From the NCBI RefSeq assembly GCF_028471945.1, contig NZ_CP110128.1, positions 6,103,001 to 6,167,000 of the forward strand: a DNA stretch of 64,000 nt, read 5' to 3'. This DNA is from Pseudomonas sp. WJP1. GTDB taxonomy: Bacteria; Pseudomonadota; Gammaproteobacteria; Pseudomonadales; Pseudomonadaceae. The translations under genes were made by a program, and so were the position numbers. Every line of letters begins with the position of its first letter. The stretch's first letter is position 1. Below are positions 39,190-49,822 of the stretch, one piece after another. Under the pieces are notes generated by a model, which saw only the letters and a program-made list of their open reading frames with translations, did no database searches and was not told where the DNA came from.

Positions 39190-39347
39190 TGAATCTCACA
39201 TGTGGACTGGAAATGGCCGCGAGTATAACAGCCGTCCGTTACAGCCAAAACCATCGAAAAATCCGCCACCTGCGCGTGTGTGTCAAAGTTTTTCTGCTAG
39301 TGTCCAAACCATTGACAGCAAAATGACATCGGACAGGAAGACTGGAA

Positions 39348-41177
39348 ATGGATGGGCGATTGCCGTTAACGAGTGCCGGGATTTTCCTGGCTTTGCTGAT
39401 CAGCGCCTGCTCGCCCAGCGACGAGAAGCGTCAGGTCAGCCTCGAGGAAAAGACCGCGCAGTTCGAGAAGTCCCTGGACGCCATCGAGGACCCGAAACTC
39501 AAGGATGCGGTGGCTGAACTGGGCGGCTCGCTGTTGTTGCTCGAGCGCGCGCAACTCAAGCTCGACAGCAAACCCGTGGACACCGAGTACGGCGAAGACG
39601 CCCTCGCCATGCTCAAGCACTACCCGACGCCCCAGGCCCTGGTCGACACCTTCATCAACGGCCTGTTCGTCCTGCACAAGGACTCCAGCTCCGACTACCT
39701 GACGGATCTGCAACCGGTGTTCCCCTTCAACTTCAGCATCCCGGCGGCGTTTCTGTTTCCCCATGGCCTGCAATGGCAGTCGGTCACCTTGAGCAACAAA
39801 CGGGTCATCGCCTTCCAGCCGGAGTGGTCGGAAACCGACCCTGGCATTCAACTGAGCCCATCGAGCTCCAAGGTGACCAACCCCGACGACCTGACCGTGA
39901 CCTATCCGTTCATCGAAGGCCTGGACGTCGATATCAAGAACCAGCCACAACCGGTGAGCCTGCAAGGCAAGGTGGAAGTCATTGCACCGCGCCGGCTCTA
40001 CAGCTTCGACCTGACCAAAAAGGACATCGGCCAGACCCGCACCAACGACAACTTGAGCGTCACCTTGGTGAAACTTGCGGACAACTACGCCGAAATCGAG
40101 TTCAGCAACAGCCAGCCGCCCGCCCCCGAGATCGCTGAAACACCTTTGAATCCGCTGATCGTCCAGGCCAGGGATGGCACCGGGCAGTTTCTGTCGCGCT
40201 CAGGCTCGATCAATGAGAACGCCGCGCAGATTGCCTTCTACCAGAAACAACTGGTGAAGTTGCAGCAGCAGAAGCTCTGGAGCGAGTCGCTGGAAACACA
40301 ACTCAATGAAGAGCAACGAACCTTCGAGAAACAACAGAAACGTCACTACTCCAAGGTGTATTTCAACGGGACCATCGAAACCCTTGAAGTCAGCCTGCTG
40401 GATTTCTCCAGCGTTACGGTGACCCGCAAGGACCTGGACCTGCCGGTACGCCGCTTCGACAGCCATACCACGGCGAAAACCATCCAGCCGCTGAACTTGC
40501 CGGTGGTGGTCTATGACGACAGCGCCCCGACCTGGCTCAAGGGCGCGACCTTGACCGAGGAGCAGTTGAAAAAAGGCGTGAAGATCAATCAATCGGTCGA
40601 GGACCCCAGCGCTGCGCGCGTCGAGTTCACTCACCTGCGCAGCTTCAACGATGAATTGCTCGGTACGTCTTTCAACCCGGGTGATAGCCCGGTCAGCTTC
40701 TTTACCGAAGACAGCAGCGGCAAGCGCGATGAGCCGATCGAATTGCCACCCGAAGCGTATGAGGTCGACCCCCTGGGCGGCACCATCACCTACGACCTGA
40801 ACCTGTTTCCACAAACGCCCGCCTTTGTGGTCGGTTCCATCCCGCTGTTCCTGGCCACTGTCGACAAGCAGACCTTCGAAGCCCATCAATTGCCCAAGGG
40901 CCTTGAACTGAAGGGCAATGCACTGGTGGTGGATTCGAAAGTGTTTCCCGAACAGGACTGGCGCTTTTTCGCCAAGGATGACAGCGGCAATTACCTGAAG
41001 GAAATTCTTGCGGTCAGCCATGACGCGAGCACAGAAGGACCCGCGTTATTCGCCGTGCATTACTTCTACGGTCTACCTACGCGCCTGGAAGCCTATCAAC
41101 GAACTGACCTCGCCACCGTGCAATACGGTTTTGAGGTCAAGCTCGACAAGGCCGACATGTCCAGCCAGGCCCAATAG
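39348..41177 (+). CDS. uncharacterised 609-residue lipoprotein
   Basis: A large exported protein with a signal peptide and a lipobox (LLISAC, Cys21). It is otherwise soluble, with no second membrane segment. A short acidic helical region follows the anchor (residues 25-60). A beta-rich region comes next (100-275), a charged coiled-coil-like stretch is at about 285-330 (QIAFYQKQLVKLQQQKLWSESLE type), and another beta-rich part closes the protein (340-609). I recognise no domain. AGGAAG precedes the ATG. It is monocistronic and divergent from the UPF0114 gene. Residue +2 after Cys is Pro, not Asp, so outer-membrane sorting is likely. Confidence 0.85.
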   Translation: MDGRLPLTSAGIFLALLISACSPSDEKRQVSLEEKTAQFEKSLDAIEDPKLKDAVAELGGSLLLLERAQLKLDSKPVDTEYGEDALAMLKHYPTPQALVDTFINGLFVLHKDSSSDYLTDLQPVFPFNFSIPAAFLFPHGLQWQSVTLSNKRVIAFQPEWSETDPGIQLSPSSSKVTNPDDLTVTYPFIEGLDVDIKNQPQPVSLQGKVEVIAPRRLYSFDLTKKDIGQTRTNDNLSVTLVKLADNYAEIEFSNSQPPAPEIAETPLNPLIVQARDGTGQFLSRSGSINENAAQIAFYQKQLVKLQQQKLWSESLETQLNEEQRTFEKQQKRHYSKVYFNGTIETLEVSLLDFSSVTVTRKDLDLPVRRFDSHTTAKTIQPLNLPVVVYDDSAPTWLKGATLTEEQLKKGVKINQSVEDPSAARVEFTHLRSFNDELLGTSFNPGDSPVSFFTEDSSGKRDEPIELPPEAYEVDPLGGTITYDLNLFPQTPAFVVGSIPLFLATVDKQTFEAHQLPKGLELKGNALVVDSKVFPEQDWRFFAKDDSGNYLKEILAVSHDASTEGPALFAVHYFYGLPTRLEAYQRTDLATVQYGFEVKLDKADMSSQAQ

Positions 41178-41182
41178 CGCTG

Positions 41183-41524
41183 TCAGTGCTCGGGCCGGAA
41201 CTCGAAGCCACCCACGCTACGACAACGGCCACCGTTGATTTCCCGCAACTGGGCTTGCAGATGCAGGCACCAGATCTGCGGGTCATCGGCCAGTTCATAG
41301 CCGTGCAGGGTCAGGCTTTCAACGATGGTATCGAGGATGGACTCAGCCACAAAAGGGCCATGAAACGGGCCTTGGGCCTTGATGGCTGAGGGTTGTTCAC
41401 CGGCCATTCCGGCGGCGAAGAGCAAGGTCCACATACCCGTATCGCCCGCCAGGGGGCGGATGGCGCATTCGATACGGGTCACAAGACCTAGACATTGACG
41501 AGTCAGGCAGAGGTTGCGCGGCAT
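41183..41524 (-). CDS. conserved protein of unknown function (PA4575-like)
   Basis: A 113-residue soluble protein: MPRNLCLTRQCLGLVTRIECAIRPLAGDTGMWTLLFAAGMAGEQP. It has three cysteines in the first 20 residues and one in IWCLHLQAQLREINGGRC. No known fold is recognised. GAGGG precedes the ATG by nine bases. Its place next to the Lon-like protease gene matches, as I recall, PA4575-PA4576 of P. aeruginosa. Its stop is six bases from the convergent lipoprotein gene's stop. Confidence 0.78.
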   Translation of the reverse strand: MPRNLCLTRQCLGLVTRIECAIRPLAGDTGMWTLLFAAGMAGEQPSAIKAQGPFHGPFVAESILDTIVESLTLHGYELADDPQIWCLHLQAQLREINGGRCRSVGGFEFRPEH

Positions 41525-41724
41525 GGCGGCGACCCTCGGTAAATCCGGTATTCAGCCTCCACGGGAAGGCTGTCTCGATCCAGTGATACTGTCGATATCC
41601 TTGAGCAGAGAATAGAGGAAAAGTCTGACTAGGACGTCAAGTAGGACCAGAAGGCGCCGAATGGTCACTGTGTGAATATTGGCGCCAGAGTGATGGCACT
41701 TTTCCAAAATTACCCGAAGACAAA
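41525..41724. other. gene-free stretch before the Lon-like gene
   Basis: Together with the REP doublet that follows, this makes a gap of about 330 bases. Two copies of GGCGCC flank a short AT-rich piece around 41656-41690, but I see no promoter, terminator or small gene that I can support. Confidence 0.4.
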
Positions 41725-41829
41725 TGTGGGAGCGGCGGTGCGGCGATCCGACTTGCTCGCGAAGGCGTCGTGCCAGACAACATCAACGTTGAATGTCACA
41801 CCGTCTTCGCGAGCAAGCCCGCTCCCACA
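41725..41829. repeat. REP-type inverted repeat, chimeric arms
   Basis: The left arm starts TGTGGGAGCGGCGGTGCGGC and then GATCCGACTTGCTCGCGAAG; the right arm is CTTCGCGAGCAAGCCCGCTCCCACA. The left arm thus contains the GGTGCGGCGATCCGACTTGC block seen in the 61161 element, without a partner on the right. It looks like a recombinant of two REP types. Confidence 0.75.
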
Positions 41830-41857
41830 ATGGTTCCGTGTGAACCTCAGGTTTGCA

Positions 41858-44296
41858 TCAGGCCGGCTTGGCCTCCACCAGCGCCTCCACCGCCATCTCC
41901 TTCTCGGCCTCCTTCAGGTCCTCTTCGCTGATCATCTCCGCGATCACCCGCAAGCGCTCCACCACCCGTGCGTTGACGCTGCCTTCAGGGAACTCGCCGT
42001 TTTCATCCGGCTCGCCCGCCGGCTCACCCACCAACAGGCTCAGCGCCTCGTCGGCCTGACGCACGGCATAGACGTGGAACTGACCGGCGCGCACGGCCGC
42101 CAGCACTTTCTCGTCAAGCATCAGCGTGGCAACGTTGGCGTGGGGAATGATCGCGCCCTGTTCGCCCGTCAGCCCGCGGGCTTCGCAGAGACGGAAGAAG
42201 CCTTCGATCTTCTCGTTGACGCCACCCACGGCCTGCACTTCACCGAACTGGTTGATCGAGCCGGTAATCGCAAAGCACTGCTTGAGCGGGGTTTTCGACA
42301 ATGCCGAGATCAGGGTGCACGCCTCGCCCAGGGAAGCACTGTCTCCATCGACATAGCCATAGGACTGCTCCAGCGCAATGCTCGCGGAGATCGCCAGTGG
42401 AAACTCTTGGGCGTAACGGCTGCCCAGGTAACCGGTGAGGATCATCACCCCTTTGGAGTGGATCGGCTGGCCGAGGTTGACCTCACGCTCGATGTCGACG
42501 ATGCCGCTGCCACCGGGATACACCGTAGCGGAAATCCGCGCCGGTACACCGAAGGCCGAGTCGCCGACTTCCAGCACTGTCAGGCCGTTGCACTTGCCGA
42601 CCGCCGCGCCCGCGGTGTCGATCAGGATGATCCCCGCCAGCATGTCATCGAGAATCCGCGCCGACACGCGCCCGGTACGGGTGGCCTTGGCCTTGAGTGC
42701 CCGCTCGATGTGACCGGCGTCGGTCATTTCATCCGAGGCCAGGTGACGAATGAAATCCGCCTCGCTGACCAGCTGGAACAGATCGCCGATGCGCGCCGAC
42801 AAACGCCCCTGATGCTCGGCCAGACGCGCGCTGTAGGTTGCCAGGCGCGCCACCGCGTCGGCGGTCAACGGCGCCATACCCTCCTCGGAAGTACGGGTCT
42901 TGAGCAACTGGGCGAACTGCTCCAGGCTCTCGTCGACCATCGGAATGTCTTCATCGAAGTCCACCAGGACGCGAAACATCTCCTGGAAGTCCGGATCGAG
43001 GTCCTGCAGCGTGTAGTAGAGCTGGCGGGCGCCGATGATGACGACCTTGACCTGCAAGGGAATGTGCTGCGGCGTCAGGGTGACGGTGGCGAAACGGCCC
43101 ATCTCGCCCAGTGGCGACTCCATTTTCAGTTTGCGCGATTGCAGGGCGCGCTTGAGCGCATCCCACACGAACGGCTCGCTGAGCATTTTATCCGCTTCAA
43201 GGATCAGGAAACCGCCGTTGGCCCGGTGCAGCGCACCCGGTCGCAGCTGCCGATACGTGGTGTAGAGCGCGCCCTGGTCGGTGCTGTACTCGATGCGGCC
43301 GAACAGATTCTCGTAGGTCGGATGCGGCTCGAACACGACGGGGGCACCGCCACTGGCCGAATGCCCGACCACCAGGCTCGGCGCGTATTGCTCCTCCAGC
43401 AGCTTGCGGGCGACCGCATCGGTCTTGCTGTCGTCGACCAATTGCTCGACCACGGTCTTGAGCAAATACACCTGCATCGCTTGCAGATAACCGCACACCG
43501 CCGCGTTCTCGGCGTATTTCTCCGACAACGGCGACAGCAATGGCTGCAGGGCCAGGGTGATGGTTTCTTCGTTGAGATGGCGCAGTTGATTGCTCGACTC
43601 GCGCTTCCATTGCGGCAAGCTGGCGAGTTCCTCGTTCAGGCGCTCCTCGAGGTTGGAAATATCCTCGTGGAAGCGCTCGCGCTCGGCTTCCGGCAACTGG
43701 GCGAATTCCGCCTCGTCCAGCGCCTTGCCTTCGAGCATCGGCGTGAATGCGATGTTGCTGGCATCGCGATAGAGCGCGACATCCTTCTCCAGCGCCAGGC
43801 GCTCAATCACGTCCAGCGCCTTGTCGTAGCGCTGATTGAAGGCGCGGTCGATGGCGCTTTTTTTCTGCTGGTAGGACGGGTGCTCGAACACCGCCGGAAA
43901 GGTCGCCAGCAGGTTGTCGATCAAGCCATTGATATCACCCATGAAGGCACCGGCGGTACCCGACGGTAATTCCAGGGCACGCGGTTCGCGCGGCTCATCG
44001 AAATTATTGACGTAGACCCAGTCCGCCGGGGTCTGCAGGCGTTTGCCTTCGGCCTTCAGGTAGCGTTTGACGAACGAGAAGCGACCGGTGCCAGGCTCGC
44101 CCATGACGAATACGTTGTAACCGGGGCGTGGCATGGCCACACCGAACTGCAAGGCTTCGACCGCGCGTTCCTGGCCAAGCACACCGCGAAAGGGCTCCAG
44201 ATCATTGGTGGTAGAGAAGCTGAACTGTTCAGCGGAAAACGGACGGGTCAGCGCTTCGGGCGCTAGACGCAAGCTGGCAGCAACAGGATCAGGCAT
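41858..44296 (-). CDS. Lon-family ATP-binding serine protease (LonB/LonH-like AAA+ type)
   Basis: An 812-residue protein with an N-terminal AAA+ module, a helical insert (about 150-290) and a C-terminal Lon protease domain. The catalytic Ser-Lys pair is visible: Ser in YVDGDSASLGEAC (about 675) and Lys in GGVNEKIEGF (about 718). The P-loop reads GEPGTGRFSF, with Arg in place of the usual Lys, and Walker B is near GGFLILEADKM. This architecture (PF13654-like plus Lon_C) is shared with the P. aeruginosa stress-linked proteases such as PA4576; the substrates are unknown. Confidence 0.9.
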   Translation of the reverse strand: MPDPVAASLRLAPEALTRPFSAEQFSFSTTNDLEPFRGVLGQERAVEALQFGVAMPRPGYNVFVMGEPGTGRFSFVKRYLKAEGKRLQTPADWVYVNNFDEPREPRALELPSGTAGAFMGDINGLIDNLLATFPAVFEHPSYQQKKSAIDRAFNQRYDKALDVIERLALEKDVALYRDASNIAFTPMLEGKALDEAEFAQLPEAERERFHEDISNLEERLNEELASLPQWKRESSNQLRHLNEETITLALQPLLSPLSEKYAENAAVCGYLQAMQVYLLKTVVEQLVDDSKTDAVARKLLEEQYAPSLVVGHSASGGAPVVFEPHPTYENLFGRIEYSTDQGALYTTYRQLRPGALHRANGGFLILEADKMLSEPFVWDALKRALQSRKLKMESPLGEMGRFATVTLTPQHIPLQVKVVIIGARQLYYTLQDLDPDFQEMFRVLVDFDEDIPMVDESLEQFAQLLKTRTSEEGMAPLTADAVARLATYSARLAEHQGRLSARIGDLFQLVSEADFIRHLASDEMTDAGHIERALKAKATRTGRVSARILDDMLAGIILIDTAGAAVGKCNGLTVLEVGDSAFGVPARISATVYPGGSGIVDIEREVNLGQPIHSKGVMILTGYLGSRYAQEFPLAISASIALEQSYGYVDGDSASLGEACTLISALSKTPLKQCFAITGSINQFGEVQAVGGVNEKIEGFFRLCEARGLTGEQGAIIPHANVATLMLDEKVLAAVRAGQFHVYAVRQADEALSLLVGEPAGEPDENGEFPEGSVNARVVERLRVIAEMISEEDLKEAEKEMAVEALVEAKPA

Positions 44297-44445
44297 CGGG
44301 CTTCCTTAACAATCAGGCGGGGCAGATAGCGGCATTCTGGCGCTGCCCATGCCTGACTGGCAAGGAGCGCCTCAGGCCAAAGCATAGACAAGTGCAAACC
44401 CCGGCGTTGAGCGGCGCCAAATCACTGTTTTCAGCGCATGTTTTG

Positions 44446-44469
44446 CAAAAAATCACGGAACCCCGTGAT
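44446..44469 (-). terminator. terminator-like hairpin upstream of the Lon-like gene
   Basis: Minus strand: ATCACGG-GGTT-CCGTGAT followed by a T run of about five or six. It lies 150 bases before the protease start with no annotated minus-strand gene ahead of it. It could end an antisense or small RNA, or act as an attenuator in the protease leader. Confidence 0.5.
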
Positions 44470-44492
44470 CGTGCCTAAACTCCAAACTGCGC

Positions 44493-44512
44493 GACTGGAT
44501 TAATAACCAGTC
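44493..44512. promoter_or_regulatory. AT-centred dyad upstream of the DUF3015 gene
   Basis: GACTGG-ATTAATAA-CCAGTC: perfect 6-base arms around an AT-rich centre, 65 bases before the ATG. It has the look of an operator, but no regulator can be assigned. Confidence 0.35.
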
Positions 44513-44576
44513 CAAACTGGCGAGATAGGCGCCAGAACCCCTTGTCCATTGGTTTGCACATAAAGAGAACAAAGCT

Positions 44577-45065
44577 ATGAAACGGATTCTTCTTGGTACT
44601 CTCTTCACCGCTGTATCCATTAACGCCATGGCTCAGGCCCCAGGCGGCCCGGATTGCGGTTGGGGCAACATGCTGTTCGAAGGTCAGCGTGGCACCCCGG
44701 CTCACTTCCTGGCATCCACCACCAACGGCACTTCCGGCAACGCAACGTTTGGCATGACTTCCGGCACCAACGGTTGCTCGACCAACGCGTCGCTGACCTA
44801 TGGCGGCAAATCCTGGTTTGCCATGAATGGCATGATGAACGAGCTGTCCGAAGACATGGCTAAAGGTCAGGGCGAAGCACTGACCACCTACGCCGTGGTA
44901 CTGGGCGTGGCGCCGGAAGACCGTGCGCACTTCGCCGCCGTCACTCACGAGCACTTCCAGCAGATCTTCAGCAAGGCTGACGTGACCGCGGAAGATGTGC
45001 ATACCAACACCCTGGCCGTTCTGAAGAACGACCCTCGTCTGGCCAAGTACGCGACTCAGGCATAA
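44577..45065 (+). CDS. DUF3015 family exported protein
   Basis: A 162-residue protein with a signal peptide ending NAMA/QAPGG. The DUF3015 features follow: CGWGNMLFEGQRGTPAHFLASTTNGTSGNATFGMTSGTNGCS, then a glycine- and asparagine-rich middle and a helical C-half (MNELSEDMAKGQGEALTTYAVVLGV). The two conserved cysteines probably pair. Function unknown; periplasmic or surface location inferred. AGAGAACAAAGCT precedes the ATG. An intrinsic terminator follows. Confidence 0.9.
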   Translation: MKRILLGTLFTAVSINAMAQAPGGPDCGWGNMLFEGQRGTPAHFLASTTNGTSGNATFGMTSGTNGCSTNASLTYGGKSWFAMNGMMNELSEDMAKGQGEALTTYAVVLGVAPEDRAHFAAVTHEHFQQIFSKADVTAEDVHTNTLAVLKNDPRLAKYATQA

Positions 45066-45075
45066 GCTCCACCCG

Positions 45076-45109
45076 CCCCGCTTCTTTCGGGAAGCGGGTT
45101 TTATTTTTT
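45076..45109 (+). terminator. intrinsic terminator after the DUF3015 gene
   Basis: CCCGCTTC-TTTCG-GGAAGCGGG followed by TTTTATTTTTT. Confidence 0.88.
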
Positions 45110-45160
45110 GGACCTGTCCCCTTTTTGGGTCTTCATTTTTTCCTGTTCAAGTTGCTGACT

Positions 45161-47014
45161 ATGCTCAAACGCCTTGCCTGGCTGGCGCTCTGTGTCTGCG
45201 CCCCGCTGTCCGCCGCGCCTCACATCGATCCTCAACGTTTGCAGCAACTGGCCAATGACCCCTTCTGGATTTCCCTGGGTCATTACGAAACCGCCAAGCT
45301 TGGCGGTTGGCGCAGCTATGTCAGCGACAAGAAGTTCTTCCTTGCCGCCGATGGCAACGAGCACCCGGACCATGAGCTGGCGGCCACCGTGCAAGCGTTG
45401 TACGCCCCGGCCAGTGCTGGCGAGCAGCATGCGCAGTGCGTCTACCCGGCACGTACCCGCTGGCTCAAGGCGCAACTCAACCTGACCGATTTGCCAACGC
45501 TTCCCTGCGCCGAGTTCACGCAATGGTTCAAAGACGTCTCGCCCCACAGCGCGGTGATGATCTTTCCGGCGGCCTACCTCAACAGCCCGTCATCGATGTT
45601 CGGCCACACCTTGCTGCGCATCGATCAGGCCGACGTGCAAAGCGACAAGACCTCGCTGCTCAGTTACGCGATCAATTTCGGCGCTTACATCGAGGGTTCG
45701 GACAACAGCATCCTATACGCCTGGAAAGGCTTGATGGGCGGCTATCCGGGGCTGTTTGCGCTGGTGCCTTATCAGGAAAAGCTCTCGGAATACCGCAGTC
45801 TCGAGAACCGTGACTTGTGGGAGTACCGCCTGAACCTGACCCAGCAAGAAACCGCGCGCATGGTCGAGCACGTCTGGGAGCTGAAACAGATTCAGTTCGA
45901 CTATTTCTTTTTCGACGAAAACTGCTCCTATCGCCTGCTGGAGCTGCTGCAAGTGGCGCGTCCGAGCCTGCGCCTGACCGAGCAATTTCCGCTGACGGCC
46001 ATTCCCACCGACACCGTCAAGGCCGTGAAAGAGGCCGGGCTGGTGGAATCCATCCAGTATCGCCCGTCTCGCGAACGGGAATTGCTTAGCCGCGCCGAAC
46101 CACTGACCGATGAAGAACAACAGTGGGTACTGAAAGTCAGCGCCGACCAGAAGCAACTGCAAACACCCGAATTCAAGGCACAACCCCGTGACCGTCAGGC
46201 GCTGATCATCGATGCGGCCTATCGCCTGGAACGCTACCGCGCCAACGGCCAGGAGCGTGATCCGCAACGGGCCCAGCGCAGCTTTGAGTTGTTGCGTGCG
46301 ATCAACCGCAATCCCGCACCGGAACTCGACATCCCGCAGCCTGGCCTGCCCGAGGATGGCCATGAATCGCGCACCTGGCAGGCCGGTCTCGGCACCCGCG
46401 GCGACCGAGCCTTCGGCGAGTACGGCCTGCGCATGGCCTATCACGACCTCAATGACAACGCCGAAAGCTTCCCCCTCGGCGCACAGATCGAAATCCTGCA
46501 ATTGAAACTACGCCAGTACGAAGGGAATGACTGGCAAGTGCAGCAACTGGACCTGGCGACGATCCGCTCCTTGACCCCGCGCAATGAGTTGCTGCAACCC
46601 CTGTCGTGGCAGGTCACCGGTGGCCTGGAGCGAGTGCCGGGCAAGCATGACGATGAAACCTTGGTCAGCCACGTCAATGGCGGCGGCGGTGGAACCTGGC
46701 AATTGAGCGACGACATGCTCGGCTTTGCCCTGGGCACCGTGCGCGTGGAGCACAACAATGACTTCGCCGAATTCATATCGCCGGCGGCGGGTTTCAACAC
46801 GGGCCTGCTGTGGAAAAACCCGCTGGGCAATCTGAGCCTGGAGGCAAAAGGCGATTTCTTCACCAATGGTGAAGTACGTCGCAGCCTGAGCCTGAACCAG
46901 CAGTGGGAGTTGTCACGCAACCTCGGGTTGCGCCTGAGTGCCCAGCGCGAGTTCAGCCACCTGGCCACGCCCGAGAATGAAGTGATGCTTGAGGTGAAGT
47001 GGTATCACTACTAA
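45161..47014 (+). CDS. DUF4105 domain protein, outer-envelope (Lnb-like) type
   Basis: A 617-residue exported protein with a signal peptide (MLKRLAWLALCVCAPLSA/APHID). The DUF4105 region (about 130-330) contains MIFPAAYLNSPSSMFGHTLLRID, YAINFGAYIEGSDNSILYAWKGLMGGYPG and FFFDENCSYRLLELL, with the conserved Ser, His and Cys of this family; Lnb of Bacteroidetes has a related domain. The C-terminal 230 residues alternate hydrophobic and polar, ending in aromatic KWYHY, as an outer-membrane beta-barrel would. The ATG is chosen over a TTG 36 bases upstream because only it gives a good signal peptide. Confidence 0.85.
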   Translation: MLKRLAWLALCVCAPLSAAPHIDPQRLQQLANDPFWISLGHYETAKLGGWRSYVSDKKFFLAADGNEHPDHELAATVQALYAPASAGEQHAQCVYPARTRWLKAQLNLTDLPTLPCAEFTQWFKDVSPHSAVMIFPAAYLNSPSSMFGHTLLRIDQADVQSDKTSLLSYAINFGAYIEGSDNSILYAWKGLMGGYPGLFALVPYQEKLSEYRSLENRDLWEYRLNLTQQETARMVEHVWELKQIQFDYFFFDENCSYRLLELLQVARPSLRLTEQFPLTAIPTDTVKAVKEAGLVESIQYRPSRERELLSRAEPLTDEEQQWVLKVSADQKQLQTPEFKAQPRDRQALIIDAAYRLERYRANGQERDPQRAQRSFELLRAINRNPAPELDIPQPGLPEDGHESRTWQAGLGTRGDRAFGEYGLRMAYHDLNDNAESFPLGAQIEILQLKLRQYEGNDWQVQQLDLATIRSLTPRNELLQPLSWQVTGGLERVPGKHDDETLVSHVNGGGGGTWQLSDDMLGFALGTVRVEHNNDFAEFISPAAGFNTGLLWKNPLGNLSLEAKGDFFTNGEVRRSLSLNQQWELSRNLGLRLSAQREFSHLATPENEVMLEVKWYHY

Positions 47015-47022
47015 CCCATAAC

Positions 47023-47113
47023 CTGTAGGAGCGCAGCTTGCTGGCGATGGCATCCCCTCGGTATGTCTGAATGACCGCATAGATGCCATCGCCAGCAAGC
47101 TGTGCTCCTACAG
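47023..47113. repeat. REP-type inverted repeat (TGTAGGAGCGCAGC class)
   Basis: Arms CTGTAGGAGCGCAGCTTGCT... and complement (AGCAAGCTGTGCTCCTACAG), about 33 bases each including GGCGATGGCATC, directly after the DUF4105 gene. Confidence 0.83.
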
Positions 47114-47206
47114 GGGCTGCGATCTTTTGATCTTTCTTTCACGTCCCGCTGACGAACCCACACCTAGACTTTCCATATAGGCCGTATTGCGGTCCGGGAG
47201 TCCGAG

Positions 47207-47563
47207 ATGTGGCGTTACGCAGGTGTGTTGAGTTTGTTGATATTGATCGCAGGTTGCCAGACAACCCACGAAGATCTGATCGCCAAGGGTTATCCACCGG
47301 CATTCGCCGACGGGTTCGATGATGGTTGCAGCAGTGGTCGCCAGGCCGCCGGAGCCATCACCGGCGAGTTTCGCAAAAATGTCCCGCGCTTCCTGAAGGA
47401 CAAGAATTACGCAGAAGGCTGGAGCGATGGTTTCCGTCAGTGTCAGGCCATGCGCGAAAGCCAGGACCGCGAGAGCTATCGCAACAGTCACTGGGACGAG
47501 CGCGATGAAGCCTGGCAACGGCAAAAAGATCAAGACGCCGCCCGTGCCTATCGCTCGCAATAG
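47207..47563 (+). CDS. small lipoprotein of unknown function
   Basis: A 118-residue lipoprotein with lipobox LIAGC (Cys17). The mature part holds two copies of a motif with F-x-D/E-G-F/W-x-D-G: PAFADGFDDGCSSGR and NYAEGWSDGFRQCQ. These are followed by a very charged tail (RESQDRESYRNSHWDERDEAWQ). This repeated 'DGC/DGF' pattern is found in small pseudomonad lipoproteins without known role. It is followed 70 bases later by the Gre-like gene on the same strand. Confidence 0.82.
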   Translation: MWRYAGVLSLLILIAGCQTTHEDLIAKGYPPAFADGFDDGCSSGRQAAGAITGEFRKNVPRFLKDKNYAEGWSDGFRQCQAMRESQDRESYRNSHWDERDEAWQRQKDQDAARAYRSQ

Positions 47564-47633
47564 GTCGCTGACAGATATCCAGCGAAACTAAAACCCTGCA
47601 ACCATGGCCCAAACCCTACAACGGGAGAAAACC

Positions 47634-49510
<1,877 letters not shown>

Positions 49511-49665
49511 TTAACAAACGAATCGCGCACAGGAATAGAGCAGAATGTCGCCTTTATGAAATTAAATGGTGCATTTGATATAAATTCAGTCCGATTATCG
49601 ACCACTTCTGCACCTAAACAGGGAGGCAGTCCTTGAAAACCGCACCAACAGTTACACCGCCATCA

Positions 49666-49756
49666 CTGTAGGAGCGAGGCTTGCCCGCGAAGAACGATAA
49701 CGCAGTCCAACTGATATACCGAGACGTCTGGCTCGCGGGCAAGCACCGCTCCTACA
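49666..49756. repeat. REP-type inverted repeat (TGTAGGAGC class, partly diverged)
   Basis: Left arm CTGTAGGAGCGAGGCTTGCC, right arm GCGGGCAAGCACCGCTCCTACA, around about 45 bases of unrelated spacer. It lies between gdhA and ettA. Confidence 0.75.
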
Positions 49757-49771
49757 TCACCGAAATCCCTC

Positions 49772-49805
49772 AAAAAAAAACGGAGCCCGAAGGCTCCGCT
49801 TTTTC
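49772..49805 (-). terminator. intrinsic terminator after ettA
   Basis: Minus strand: AAAAAGCGGAGCC-TTC-GGGCTCCG followed by nine T. It lies 18 bases after the ettA stop. Confidence 0.9.
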
Positions 49806-49822
49806 ATGCAACCAACCCCAAA

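Noticed and set aside
45110..45135. GACCTGTCCCCTTTTTGGGTC, which resembles short GGGGACAGGTC-type remnants seen near mobile elements.
   Set aside because: Too short, no second arm, and it lies right after a terminator; not enough to call an element.
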